From an uncultured Oscillospiraceae bacterium (lineage in GTDB: Bacteria > Bacillota > Clostridia > Oscillospirales > Acutalibacteraceae), in the NCBI GenBank assembly GCA_900540275.1, contig UQFO01000003.1, positions 62,001 to 126,000 of the forward strand: DNA of 64,000 nucleotides. The letters run 5' to 3'. The position numbers and the translations under genes are program-made. Position 1 is the first letter of the stretch. Every line of letters starts with the position of its first letter. Under the pieces are notes generated by a model. The model did no database searches, was not told the DNA's origin, and saw only the letters and a list, made by a program, of their open reading frames with translations. Positions 33,679 to 41,247 of this stretch are shown piece after piece.

Positions 33679-33735
33679 GTTTGCAGGACCATTTTATAAT
33701 CCATCCGCCCTTCAAAGAGAATTTTTTACATGTCA

Positions 33736-33770
33736 AAAGTTGACCGGATATGGTTAACTTTTTCTTTTTT
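33736..33770 (+). promoter_or_regulatory. Hairpin with XRE-operator-like core upstream of the orphan fibre gene
   Basis: AAAGTTGACC and GGTTAACTTT form a near-perfect inverted repeat followed by TTCTTTTTTG, so it can be read as a terminator. Its core GACCGGATATGGTT (33742-33755) also differs in only two positions from AACCGTATATGGTT, the reverse complement of the operator found beside the XRE gene at 61.5 kb. It lies 31 bases upstream of the TTG start of the fibre gene. Confidence 0.4.
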
Positions 33771-33800
33771 GTAAGGAATTATGAAAGGGGGCGCGTGAAT

Positions 33801-35909
33801 TTGATAAGCGTACAAAATAAAAGGATGATTATTCCGGAAGAGGAACGTGTTTTGGGTTTCCTGGGCGACCATCTCACAGGGAAAAGAGAGTTTTTTATTT
33901 CCGGCGGCTACAGCGGGGATATGCGGGTACGGCTGTTTCTCCGCTTCAAAAGCGGAGCGGAAAACTTTTTCGTCCTGGAGCCATGCGGCGGGCAAAACGG
34001 CGGGACACTTTGCTGGAATATTCGCAGAGAACACATTTTTGAAGACGGAATCGTCCAGGCGCAGCTCAAGGTTTATCAGGGAGAGGAAGAAATCTGGCAC
34101 AGCAGCCCGGACTTTTTTCTTGTACTGGAATCCCTTGAAATATCAAACCCTCCCCAGATTCCCACAGAATTTGAGGAGCTGGAACAAAAAGTGAACGAGA
34201 AGCTGGACGCGGTCAGGAGGGCATCCCTGAAAGCGCCGGTTATTGGAGAAAACGGCAACTGGTTTTTCTATCAAGAGAAAGCGGACGTATATCAGGACAG
34301 CGGCATTTCCGCCAAGGGGGAAAAGGGCGACCGGGGAGAATTAACGGAAAGCTGCGTGGAGACCCGGCACCTATCGGCGGGCGCTGTAACTGCCAACAAA
34401 ATTGCAGAGCGTTGCATCGGCTCGCAGCAGCTGGCGGGACAGGGTGTCCTAAATGAAAACCTCGGCAGGTACTGCGTATCGGCCGACAAAATCGAGCCGG
34501 AGTGCGTAAGCAGCGGCAAGCTCTCTAAAGATTGTGTGACAGCAGACAAAATAGCGGCGGGCGCGGTAACGAGCGATAAGTTATCGCAGGACAGCAGGGA
34601 TTATATTGAACAGCGGATAAGGCTTGAAAAATACAGCCTGCCGCTTGATTCAGAAAAAGTTCTAAAAATCGACAATACCTTAAGCGGGGACAGTTACGCA
34701 CTGCGCGCATATCATGATGGTGGGGTAGCCGTTTCCCATATCGATACCGGGACGTTTTTCTCATTTGATAAAAACGGTGTCCGGCGGCTCGACGGCGTGG
34801 GCGCCAGCATTTTGACGGAAACAAAAAGCGGAAAGCTTGTAACTGCCGCACAGGGTATGGCTGGAACAAAGCTCCATCAGCTATTGGTTCAGGGAGAATC
34901 GATTGTCAATGAAGATGCGGACGGCACGCAGGCATTGTCTGCATCCATTTTGTCCGCCTGTACTCAAAACGGGCTGAATTTATTGAAATTAAAGGAAGAC
35001 CGGCGCACAGCCGGAGGCCTGGCCGTAGCCTGCGACGGCGACCTGATTGCAATCAGCGGAACGTGTACGGGGACAAACCTTTATTTCTTTGACCAGATTA
35101 CCCGGCCCGACGTACCGTTTACCCTTCATATCCAGGTGCTTGCCGGCAGCTCCACGGGAGCTGGAATGTATTTTACACCAGATACGCTCGTTGCGTTTAA
35201 AACACAGACGAGGTATTTCTCAAACGGAGCTCCAGACTGGAAGGGAACCTCCCTGTGGCTTACAAACAACACCATTTTTACCGACGATTTTACCTGCCGT
35301 ATATGGGCGACGCCGGGTGACTCGCCTGAAATCCCTTATGAAAAATATACGGAGCAAATACAGAGCCTGCCGCAGGAAATCGCCCTGTACAGCACGCCGC
35401 AAAATGAATTTCGGGATACCTATAACTTCTTGTCGGGTTCAAAAACAGAAAACTGCGCCGTTGTCCCTATGTCTTCGGGATGGCTTTACGATTATAATGA
35501 GAAGCTGGAAAATATAACCTGGATTACATCTCCAATAAGCCCCGCCAACAAAAATTATTACTATTATTGTAATGGCGCCGTAACGGCTGCAAACGCCACG
35601 GATTGGCAGGGGAAAATACAAATTACTCTGCCAAAGGCAGAGCTGGGCATCACAGGCAGCGACACCGCGGTTCAGGCAAGGGAGAAGGCGCTGGGCTATT
35701 TTGGCAGCGCATTTGCGGTTGTACCGCTTAAAACACCGCTGGCAAAGCAGTTCCCTCCCGTTTCCATGAGGCTGTCCGGCAGCGTTTGCAGCTGCAATGC
35801 CGGAGAGCTTTCCCTGACATATGAACGTGACCTGAACGCCGCTTATCAGGAGCTTGCTGCGTTTTCTAAATCACTGGAAGCGCGTATTGCACAGCTGGAA
35901 AAGCAATAG
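33801..35909 (+). CDS. Orphan phage-type fibre protein (BppU-like N-terminus, decapeptide repeats)
   Basis: A 702-residue protein. The N-terminal ~110 residues look like a baseplate-upper-protein domain (VLGFLGDHLTGKREFFI); a short collagen-like GEKGDRGE follows, then eight consecutive decapeptide repeats (residues 183-262) of the form xxC/A-V-xxx-K/L. The distal half from GGLAVACDGDLIAISG to FTDDFTCRIWATPG is the same as in the prophage protein at 1516-3582, and the ending SLEARIAQLEK is shared too. TTG 33801 is chosen for its GGGGG site at nine bases; GTG 33795 is an alternative. It is enclosed by rny and thyX, with only an amidase gene beside it, so it is a fibre gene without a phage around it. 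Confidence 0.75.
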   Translation: MISVQNKRMIIPEEERVLGFLGDHLTGKREFFISGGYSGDMRVRLFLRFKSGAENFFVLEPCGGQNGGTLCWNIRREHIFEDGIVQAQLKVYQGEEEIWHSSPDFFLVLESLEISNPPQIPTEFEELEQKVNEKLDAVRRASLKAPVIGENGNWFFYQEKADVYQDSGISAKGEKGDRGELTESCVETRHLSAGAVTANKIAERCIGSQQLAGQGVLNENLGRYCVSADKIEPECVSSGKLSKDCVTADKIAAGAVTSDKLSQDSRDYIEQRIRLEKYSLPLDSEKVLKIDNTLSGDSYALRAYHDGGVAVSHIDTGTFFSFDKNGVRRLDGVGASILTETKSGKLVTAAQGMAGTKLHQLLVQGESIVNEDADGTQALSASILSACTQNGLNLLKLKEDRRTAGGLAVACDGDLIAISGTCTGTNLYFFDQITRPDVPFTLHIQVLAGSSTGAGMYFTPDTLVAFKTQTRYFSNGAPDWKGTSLWLTNNTIFTDDFTCRIWATPGDSPEIPYEKYTEQIQSLPQEIALYSTPQNEFRDTYNFLSGSKTENCAVVPMSSGWLYDYNEKLENITWITSPISPANKNYYYYCNGAVTAANATDWQGKIQITLPKAELGITGSDTAVQAREKALGYFGSAFAVVPLKTPLAKQFPPVSMRLSGSVCSCNAGELSLTYERDLNAAYQELAAFSKSLEARIAQLEKQ

Positions 35910-35932
35910 GGACGGTTATTTCTGCAATTACA

Positions 35933-36002
35933 TACCCGTATAACAGAAATTCATCTAAAACGGGTATGAAGCCGCTTATCATACGGTACGCAAGCGGCTT
36001 TA
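35933..36002 (+). terminator. Two hairpins between the orphan fibre and amidase genes
   Basis: ATACCCGT pairs with ACGGGTAT (35931-35967), then AAGCCGCTT with AAGCGGCTT (35969-36000) followed by TAACTT. The T run is poor, so they may be attenuators, processing sites or weak terminators separating the two genes. Confidence 0.45.
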
Positions 36003-36020
36003 ACTTAAAGGAGCTTTACT

Positions 36021-36941
36021 GTGGCTAGGAAAATATATTTATCGCCCAGCAACCAGAACGACAATAAATACGCTGTGGGCGATACGAATGAAATGGTACA
36101 ATGCAATAAAATTGCTTCTTCCGCAAAGGAGGCGCTTGCCCGCTGCGGCTTTTCTGTGAAAAAGGCGGCACAGGGACAATCAATGTACGTAAGCGTAAGA
36201 GAAAGCAATGAATGGGGCGCGGATTTGCACATACCAATCCATACCAACGCCTTTGACGGAAAAACGACAGGCGGAACGCTTGTGATGCTTTACAGCTCCG
36301 AAGGAGAAAATTACCGGGCGGGAAAAGCAATTTTAAACAGCGTAGGTCCGATTACGCCGGGCGGCGATTACGCAATACGGACCAATAAGGAGCTTTACGA
36401 ATTGAACGCGACCTCCGCTACCGCCGTATATACCGAGGTGGAATTCCACGATACAAAGGAGGGCGCGGCTTTTATAATCGGCAGTACCGAAAAGATTGGG
36501 GAGGCTATAGCGAAAGGCGTGTGCGGCTTTTACGGCGTGCCATACCAGCCGGGAAACGGCGGTTCGCAGGAGAACGAAGATATAACCCTGGAAATGTACC
36601 GTGTAAGAAAAACGTGGAGCGATGTGAAATCCCAAATCGGCGCGTTTACCATGCTTCAGTACGCGAAGGAGATGGCCGATGAAAATTCCGGCTATTATGT
36701 GTTTGACAGCAAGGGGAAAAAGGTTTATACGCCGCAGACACAGGCGAAAGCCCTGGAACTCAAACACACACCCTTGTATGTGAGCGCTTCTGCCGCCAAA
36801 CAGTCTGCCGAGGTCAACGGAACCTACTACCGCTGGGACGACGAGGTTGTAAGCGGCAGGGTACGGATTACAAGCAGCAGGAAAAATATTGGGAAAGCCG
36901 GCGAGGTGACCGGCTGGGTCGATTTACAGTATACGGTATGA
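36021..36941 (+). CDS. N-acetylmuramoyl-L-alanine amidase (orphan, phage-type)
   Basis: A 306-residue cell-wall hydrolase. Residues 1-175 are an Amidase_3 domain almost colinear with the prophage endolysin at 3655 (RKIYLSPSNQ, NTNE as DTNE, HIPIHTNA, EVEFHDTKEG). The C-terminal part differs: a segment starting MYRVRKTWSDVKSQIGAF, seen at the end of many clostridial amidases as a wall-binding module, and a final SH3-like stretch (GRVRITSSRKNIG and on). GTG 36021 has AAAGGAG seven bases upstream. It has no signal peptide and no holin beside it, so release would need another route, or lysis. It is followed by a terminator at 37022-37064. Confidence 0.85.
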   Translation: MARKIYLSPSNQNDNKYAVGDTNEMVQCNKIASSAKEALARCGFSVKKAAQGQSMYVSVRESNEWGADLHIPIHTNAFDGKTTGGTLVMLYSSEGENYRAGKAILNSVGPITPGGDYAIRTNKELYELNATSATAVYTEVEFHDTKEGAAFIIGSTEKIGEAIAKGVCGFYGVPYQPGNGGSQENEDITLEMYRVRKTWSDVKSQIGAFTMLQYAKEMADENSGYYVFDSKGKKVYTPQTQAKALELKHTPLYVSASAAKQSAEVNGTYYRWDDEVVSGRVRITSSRKNIGKAGEVTGWVDLQYTV

Positions 36942-37021
36942 TGACTCAAAAATGTTCTGCCGCAGCTGCTCGGTTATGCGGAACGTAAAAAGGAAAAAAT
37001 AACAAGCGAACGATGATTTCG

Positions 37022-37064
37022 GCGCGCCGGGCCATAAGGCTCCGGCGCGCTTTTTCGTTTTTTT
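37022..37064 (+). terminator. Terminator of the orphan fibre-amidase unit
   Basis: GCGCGCCGG / CCGGCGCGC stem followed by TTTTTCGTTTTTTT. The T-rich tail is part of the duplicated target sequence of the neighbouring mobile element. Confidence 0.9.
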
Positions 37065-37385
37065 CTGACGTGTAGGATTGGCAAACAAAATAGATTTTTC
37101 ATGATGTACCGCCTTACGGCGAAATGATGGATTGCTTTGCAAAATGATGTGCCTTCGCTCCGCTGCGGCATGATGTAATGTTTGCCTTTATGTCCCGCGG
37201 GACACATCATCGCACGAAGTGCGGCATCATTGCCCGAAAGGGCAACATCATTCTAAAAAGTCCTTTATGCAGCGTGGTAACTTCAATACAACCCAATACC
37301 CGTATATCCTCATCTTCCTCATTTTTTGTTTCCGGCTGTCCAATATCAATTGTAATCCTACATGCTTTTTCGTTTTTTTCTGACG
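37049..37385. mobile_element. MITE-like element (37071-37362) flanked by 22-bp direct repeats
   Basis: A 22-bp sequence at 37049-37070 is repeated exactly at 37364-37385. Between the copies lies a ~292-bp segment that begins TGTAGGATT and ends AATCCTACA, a 9-bp terminal inverted repeat. The inside holds a hairpin array (37101-37252) and a unique right part, but no transposase. The repeated flank is the poly-T tail of the amidase terminator, so before insertion the thyX promoter followed that tail directly. This is the structure expected of a non-autonomous element moved in trans; a 22-bp target duplication is unusually long for common families. Confidence 0.65.
37101..37252. repeat. Array of small hairpins punctuated by ATGATG/CATCAT boxes
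   Basis: Inside the MITE-like element, ATGATGT-type boxes at 37101, 37134, 37144 and 37170 and inverted ACATCAT-type boxes near 37204, 37224 and 37245 separate short palindromes: CGCCTTACGGCG, TTGCTTTGCAA, TGTCCCGCGGGACA, CGCACGAAGTGCG and TGCCCGAAAGGGCA. Left and right box orientation makes the whole array one large imperfect inverted repeat. Confidence 0.7.
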
Positions 37386-37389
37386 CTTG

Positions 37390-37418
37390 TTGTAGAAAAA
37401 CGGAAAACCTGTTATAAT
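37390..37418 (+). promoter_or_regulatory. thyX promoter
   Basis: TTGTAG, a 17-base spacer, TATAAT, five bases after the right target-repeat copy of the mobile element; about 50 bases before the thyX start. Confidence 0.7.
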
Positions 37419-37466
37419 CCTTTATATATACGAAAAAATAAAACGAATAGGAAATGGGGAACGACT

Positions 37467-38249
37467 ATGCCAGCCAAGGTCACATTATTAGCTTTTACGC
37501 CGAATCCGGAACAGACGGTCGCGTGCGCGGCGAAGCTTTGCTATTCGCCGTCGGATATTGCAACGGTAAAGGATGGGCTTACAGAGGAAAAGACGTCCGC
37601 TTTTGTGGACATGCTGGCGGCAATTGGGCATGAAAGCCCGATTGAGCACGCAAGCTTTACGTTCGGCATAGAGGGCGTTTCCCGTGCGCTTCTCGCTCAG
37701 ATTACGCGCCACAGGATTGCATCCTACAGCGTACAGAGCCAGCGGTATGTCAAGGAAGCGCAGTTTGAATATGTCCTGCCGCCTGAAATCGCGGCTGTTC
37801 CGCAGGCAAAGGAGGAGTTTCTCCGCGCTATGGAAGAGGACCAGCGCCATTACGACAGTATAACCGCTATATTAAAGGAAAAGCATCGGGCGGAATATAT
37901 GCGGCAGGGTCTTGACGAAAAGGGAGCGGCAAAAAAAGCGGAGAAGCAGGCCATTGAGGATGCGCGCTTCGTCCTTCCGAACGCCTGCTGCACCAAAATG
38001 ATTTGCACGTTCAACGCGCGCAGCCTGATGAACTTTTTCTCCCACCGCTGCTGCAACCGGGCGCAGTGGGAAATCCGAGACGTCGCTATGCAGATGCTCC
38101 GCCTTTGCATGGAGGCCGCGCCCTCGCTCTTTAAAAAAGCGGGGCCGCCCTGTACCAGGGGCGGCTGCACAGAAGGGAAAATGACCTGTGGAAAAGCAAA
38201 AGAGGTCAGGGAAGCGTTTGCTGAAATGCGCGAGAAGGCGGAACAGTAA
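37467..38249 (+). CDS. thyX: Flavin-dependent thymidylate synthase
   Basis: A 260-residue enzyme that methylates dUMP to dTMP using methylene-THF and FADH2. The ThyX signature RHRxxSxxxxSxR is visible as RHRIASYSVQSQRY, and the C-terminal TRGGCTEGKMTCG region is present. ATG 37467 has GGGGAACG upstream and starts at the conserved region (KVTLLAFTPNPEQTV); the open frame further upstream crosses the promoter. Its TAA overlaps the tmk ATG by one base, joining dTMP synthesis with the next kinase step. It implies that ThyA is not needed. Confidence 0.95.
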   Translation: MPAKVTLLAFTPNPEQTVACAAKLCYSPSDIATVKDGLTEEKTSAFVDMLAAIGHESPIEHASFTFGIEGVSRALLAQITRHRIASYSVQSQRYVKEAQFEYVLPPEIAAVPQAKEEFLRAMEEDQRHYDSITAILKEKHRAEYMRQGLDEKGAAKKAEKQAIEDARFVLPNACCTKMICTFNARSLMNFFSHRCCNRAQWEIRDVAMQMLRLCMEAAPSLFKKAGPPCTRGGCTEGKMTCGKAKEVREAFAEMREKAEQ

Positions 38250-38917
38250 TGGCAAAGCTGATTGTAATAGAAGGGCTTGACGGCAGCGGCAAGGCAACGC
38301 AGACACGCCTGCTTAAGGAAAGCCTTGAAGGAATGGGGAAAGAGGTAAGAAAGCTTACCTTCCCGGATTATGACAACCCTTCGTCGGCGCTTGTCCGGAT
38401 GTATCTCGACGGCGTGTTCGGTGATAAGCCGGACGACGTCAACGCTTATGCGGCGTCGGCGTTTTATGCCGTCGACCGGTATGCAAGCTACCGGCAGTTT
38501 TGGGAAGGCGATTACCGCAGCGGCAAAATCATACTTGCCGACCGGTATGCGACCTCCAACGCGATTTACCAGCTGACAAAGGTTGAAAATACACAGTGGG
38601 ACGGGTTTCTAGGCTGGATAGAGGATTTTGAATATAATAAGCTTGAAATCCCGCAGCCTGACCTGGTGATATACCTCGACATGCCGCCGGATGTTTCACA
38701 AAAGCTCATGACGCTGCGTTACGGCGGCGATGAAAGCAAAAAAGATTTACACGAAAGCAACCGCGCATTTTTATCGCAGTGCCGGCGGTCCGCGCTTTAC
38801 GCGGCAAAACGGTACGGCTGGAAAATTATATCCTGCGCGCAGGGCGAACAGCCGCGTGCGATTGAAGAAATCGGGCGCGATGTGCTCGCCGCGGCGCAGG
38901 CTGTCTTATCAAATTAA
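38249..38917 (+). CDS. tmk: Thymidylate kinase
   Basis: A 222-residue kinase making dTDP from dTMP. The P-loop reads EGLDGSGKATQ (Ala where many have Ser/Thr, which also occurs in the family), followed by the substrate-binding FPDY and the DRYATSN motif. It starts in the thyX stop codon, so synthesis of dTMP and dTDP is co-translated. Some lid residues after LRYGGDESKKDLHE differ from E. coli but the length is near normal. Confidence 0.93.
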   Translation: MAKLIVIEGLDGSGKATQTRLLKESLEGMGKEVRKLTFPDYDNPSSALVRMYLDGVFGDKPDDVNAYAASAFYAVDRYASYRQFWEGDYRSGKIILADRYATSNAIYQLTKVENTQWDGFLGWIEDFEYNKLEIPQPDLVIYLDMPPDVSQKLMTLRYGGDESKKDLHESNRAFLSQCRRSALYAAKRYGWKIISCAQGEQPRAIEEIGRDVLAAAQAVLSN

Positions 38918-38937
38918 AAAACCGAGGGAATATATGT

Positions 38938-39837
38938 ATGCTAGAATTTAAGGAACCGACAATAGAGGACAGGCAGTGGGTAAACGAGCTGGTCGAGTGT
39001 GAGGGAAGGGATAAAACCCTTTTGAGCTATGACGTTGCGTTCGGTACAAATTTTGTCTGGCGCGGCATGTACAATATAAAAATTTGCCGTTACAGGGATT
39101 TTGTCCTGAAAACCTTCGGAAAAGACGAAAAAACGATTCGCTACGCGTTTCCCGTTGGAGCAGGCAATATCAAGGAAGCGCTGGGCGCGCTGATGGAAGA
39201 CGCGCGGGAGCGTGGGCTCAAGCCCTGTTTCGGCGGCGTGACCAAGGAGCAGATGGAAATGCTCGAGTCCTGCTTTCCAGGCGTCTTTTCCTTCCGTGAG
39301 GACCGCGACTATTTTGAGTATATTTACCTTACAGAGGATTTGGCCGAGCTTAAAGGAAGAAAATTTCATGGAAAACGCAACCATATTTCTAAATTCAAAA
39401 ACCAGTACGATTACACGTTTGAGCTGATAAACAATGACAATAAAAAAGACGCGCTGCTCGTTGCAAAGCTTTGGTGCGAGCAGAATGTGCTCGGCGAGGA
39501 CAACGGCCTGACACATGAAATTTGTGCAATCAGGGAGGCGTTCCGTTATTTCGACGAGCTTCATTTTAAGGGCGCCATTATGAAAATAGACGGAAAGCCC
39601 GTTGCAATGACAGCCGGGGAACGCGTTTGCAATGAAGTGTTCGTCGTGCATTTTGAAAAGGCGCTGCCCGGCTACGACGGGCTGTACGCCGCAATCAACA
39701 GCTTTTTTGCAAAGGAGCTTACAGCGTATAAATATATCAACAGGGAAGAGGACCTCGGCATCGAGGGGCTGCGCAGGGCAAAGCTTTCTTACAGGCCGAG
39801 CATTTTACTGGAAGAATTTGAGGGCTGTGCGCAATGA
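38938..39837 (+). CDS. DUF2156 / LPG-synthetase-C-like protein
   Basis: A 299-residue protein of the DUF2156 family (phosphatidylglycerol lysyltransferase C-terminal-like, GNAT fold), with the typical segments FVWRGMYNIKICRYRDF, DYFEYIYLTEDLAELKGRKF and HGKRNHISKFKNQYDYTFE. Stand-alone members lack the membrane flippase half of MprF; their substrates are mostly unknown, though transfer of an aminoacyl or acyl group is the usual proposal. GAGGGAA precedes ATG 38938. The next gene overlaps it by four bases and is a GNAT enzyme, so the pair probably works on related substrates. Confidence 0.8.
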   Translation: MLEFKEPTIEDRQWVNELVECEGRDKTLLSYDVAFGTNFVWRGMYNIKICRYRDFVLKTFGKDEKTIRYAFPVGAGNIKEALGALMEDARERGLKPCFGGVTKEQMEMLESCFPGVFSFREDRDYFEYIYLTEDLAELKGRKFHGKRNHISKFKNQYDYTFELINNDNKKDALLVAKLWCEQNVLGEDNGLTHEICAIREAFRYFDELHFKGAIMKIDGKPVAMTAGERVCNEVFVVHFEKALPGYDGLYAAINSFFAKELTAYKYINREEDLGIEGLRRAKLSYRPSILLEEFEGCAQ

Positions 39838-40691
39838 ACGCCTATCTGACAGCGCCGCGCGATAGGGCGGAGGAGCTTAAGCGGCTCTACCAGGCCTGCT
39901 TTGATGAAAAGGACGAGGCGGTACGTATTTTGTTTGAGGAATACGGCCTGGCACAGTACTGCCATGCCGCCTTGTGCGGCGGGGAAATTGCGGCCGCGCT
40001 TTATTTGCTGCCTGCCCAGGCTGCGGAAAACGGCCGCGCGGTACAGGCGCATTACCTGTTCGCGGCGGGTACGCTTCCGAAATACCGCGGCAGGGGGCTC
40101 ATGAACGGGCTGATTCATTACGCGCTTTCCTGTGCCGCCGCGCGCGGCGACCGGTATTCCGCGCTGCTTCCCGCAGGCAGGGGGCTGTACCAGTTTTACG
40201 CGCGGTTTGGCTACAGGCCCGTTTACCGGTCAAAATGCGCCGCGGCAACACAGGCGCGGCTGTTTAGCCTGCCAGCAGAAACGTGCAAGGTCATAAATTG
40301 TTCATTTGACAAGCTGGCCGGTTTACGGTTTAATATATTGTTAGAACAAAACGGCAGCCTTTTGTGGGACAGCCGCCATCTTGCGCTTGCCCAAAAGCTT
40401 TCGGGACAGTACGGCGGCGGGCTGTTTACGGCGGACAAAGGCGCGGTTTATTATTTGCGCGAGGGACAGAATGTCTACGCGCATGAAATTATTTGTAAGG
40501 ACGCGGATTTAAAAACTTTGCTCAAAACGTTTGCCATGCAGGTTCCCGCAAAGCTTTACCGGCTCAGGCTGCCCGCTTTTATCGGCAGTGCCGGCGGTAT
40601 GGCGCGCTGCGGCATGATAAAGCCCTTAAGCAAAGACGCGCTGCCGCCTGCCGCGATGCGCTGCCCCTACCTGGGATTGGCGCTTGACTGA
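39834..40691 (+). CDS. GNAT family N-acetyltransferase (Eis-like two-domain)
   Basis: A 285-residue protein: N-terminal GNAT domain with the acetyl-CoA loop GTLPKYRGRGLMNGLIHY and a second, less conserved domain (residues ~150-285) like the SCP2/GNAT-tandem end of Eis-type enzymes. It starts in the stop codon of the DUF2156 gene (ATGA). Substrate unknown. A high content of Ala, Arg and Gly codons ending in C or G fits neighbouring genes, so it does not look newly acquired. Confidence 0.8.
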   Translation: MNAYLTAPRDRAEELKRLYQACFDEKDEAVRILFEEYGLAQYCHAALCGGEIAAALYLLPAQAAENGRAVQAHYLFAAGTLPKYRGRGLMNGLIHYALSCAAARGDRYSALLPAGRGLYQFYARFGYRPVYRSKCAAATQARLFSLPAETCKVINCSFDKLAGLRFNILLEQNGSLLWDSRHLALAQKLSGQYGGGLFTADKGAVYYLREGQNVYAHEIICKDADLKTLLKTFAMQVPAKLYRLRLPAFIGSAGGMARCGMIKPLSKDALPPAAMRCPYLGLALD

Positions 40692-40707
40692 AAAGGAGGA
40701 ACTACAA

Positions 40708-41247
40708 TTGATATATGTTTTTCTTGCCGACGGTTTTGAAGAAACCGAGGCGCTGGTTACTGTGGACATTTTAAGGCGTGCGCAGCTTGACGTGCGCACG
40801 GCAGGCGTAGGGGCAAAACAGGTGACCGGCTCGCACGGCATTACGGTCGTTGCGGATATGACGGAAGCGGAAATTGAAAAAGAAACGATTACCGCTGTCG
40901 TTCTGCCCGGCGGAATGCCCGGTACGCTCAATCTTGAACAGTCGGAAATTGTCAAGGATTGTGTGCGCTGCTGCGCGGAAAACGGCCGTTTTATCTGTGC
41001 AATCTGCGCGGCGCCTTCAATTTTAGCGCATATGGGCCTGCTGGACGGAAAGAACGCCACCTGCTTCCCTTCCTTTGAAAAAGAGCTGGCCAATGCGAAT
41101 TTAACCGGGGCTCCGGCTGTGGCAGACGGAAACATCATAACCGGAAAAGGCGCGGGCGCAACAGTGGAGTTTGCGCTGCTCGCCGCAGAAAAAATGGCGG
41201 GTAAGGAAATATCGGCCGAGGTAAGGGCGGCTCTCCAATGCCCGTAA
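40708..41247 (+). CDS. DJ-1/PfpI family protein
   Basis: A 179-residue protein of the DJ-1/PfpI superfamily starting IYVFLADGFEETEALVTVD with the acidic residue that accompanies the reactive Cys in ICAICAAPSILAHMG. Members are cysteine-dependent deglycase-like or redox-response proteins. TTG 40708 is chosen because AAAGGAGGAA lies seven bases upstream and homology begins exactly there; the frame from 40684 overlaps the previous gene. It overlaps the next gene by 10 bases. Confidence 0.88.
   Translation: MIYVFLADGFEETEALVTVDILRRAQLDVRTAGVGAKQVTGSHGITVVADMTEAEIEKETITAVVLPGGMPGTLNLEQSEIVKDCVRCCAENGRFICAICAAPSILAHMGLLDGKNATCFPSFEKELANANLTGAPAVADGNIITGKGAGATVEFALLAAEKMAGKEISAEVRAALQCP

Noticed and set aside
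36924..37210. Short minus-strand frames (72 and 78 codons) over the MITE hairpins
   Set aside because: They read through palindromes and the amidase terminator; the sequence is better explained as a hairpin array.
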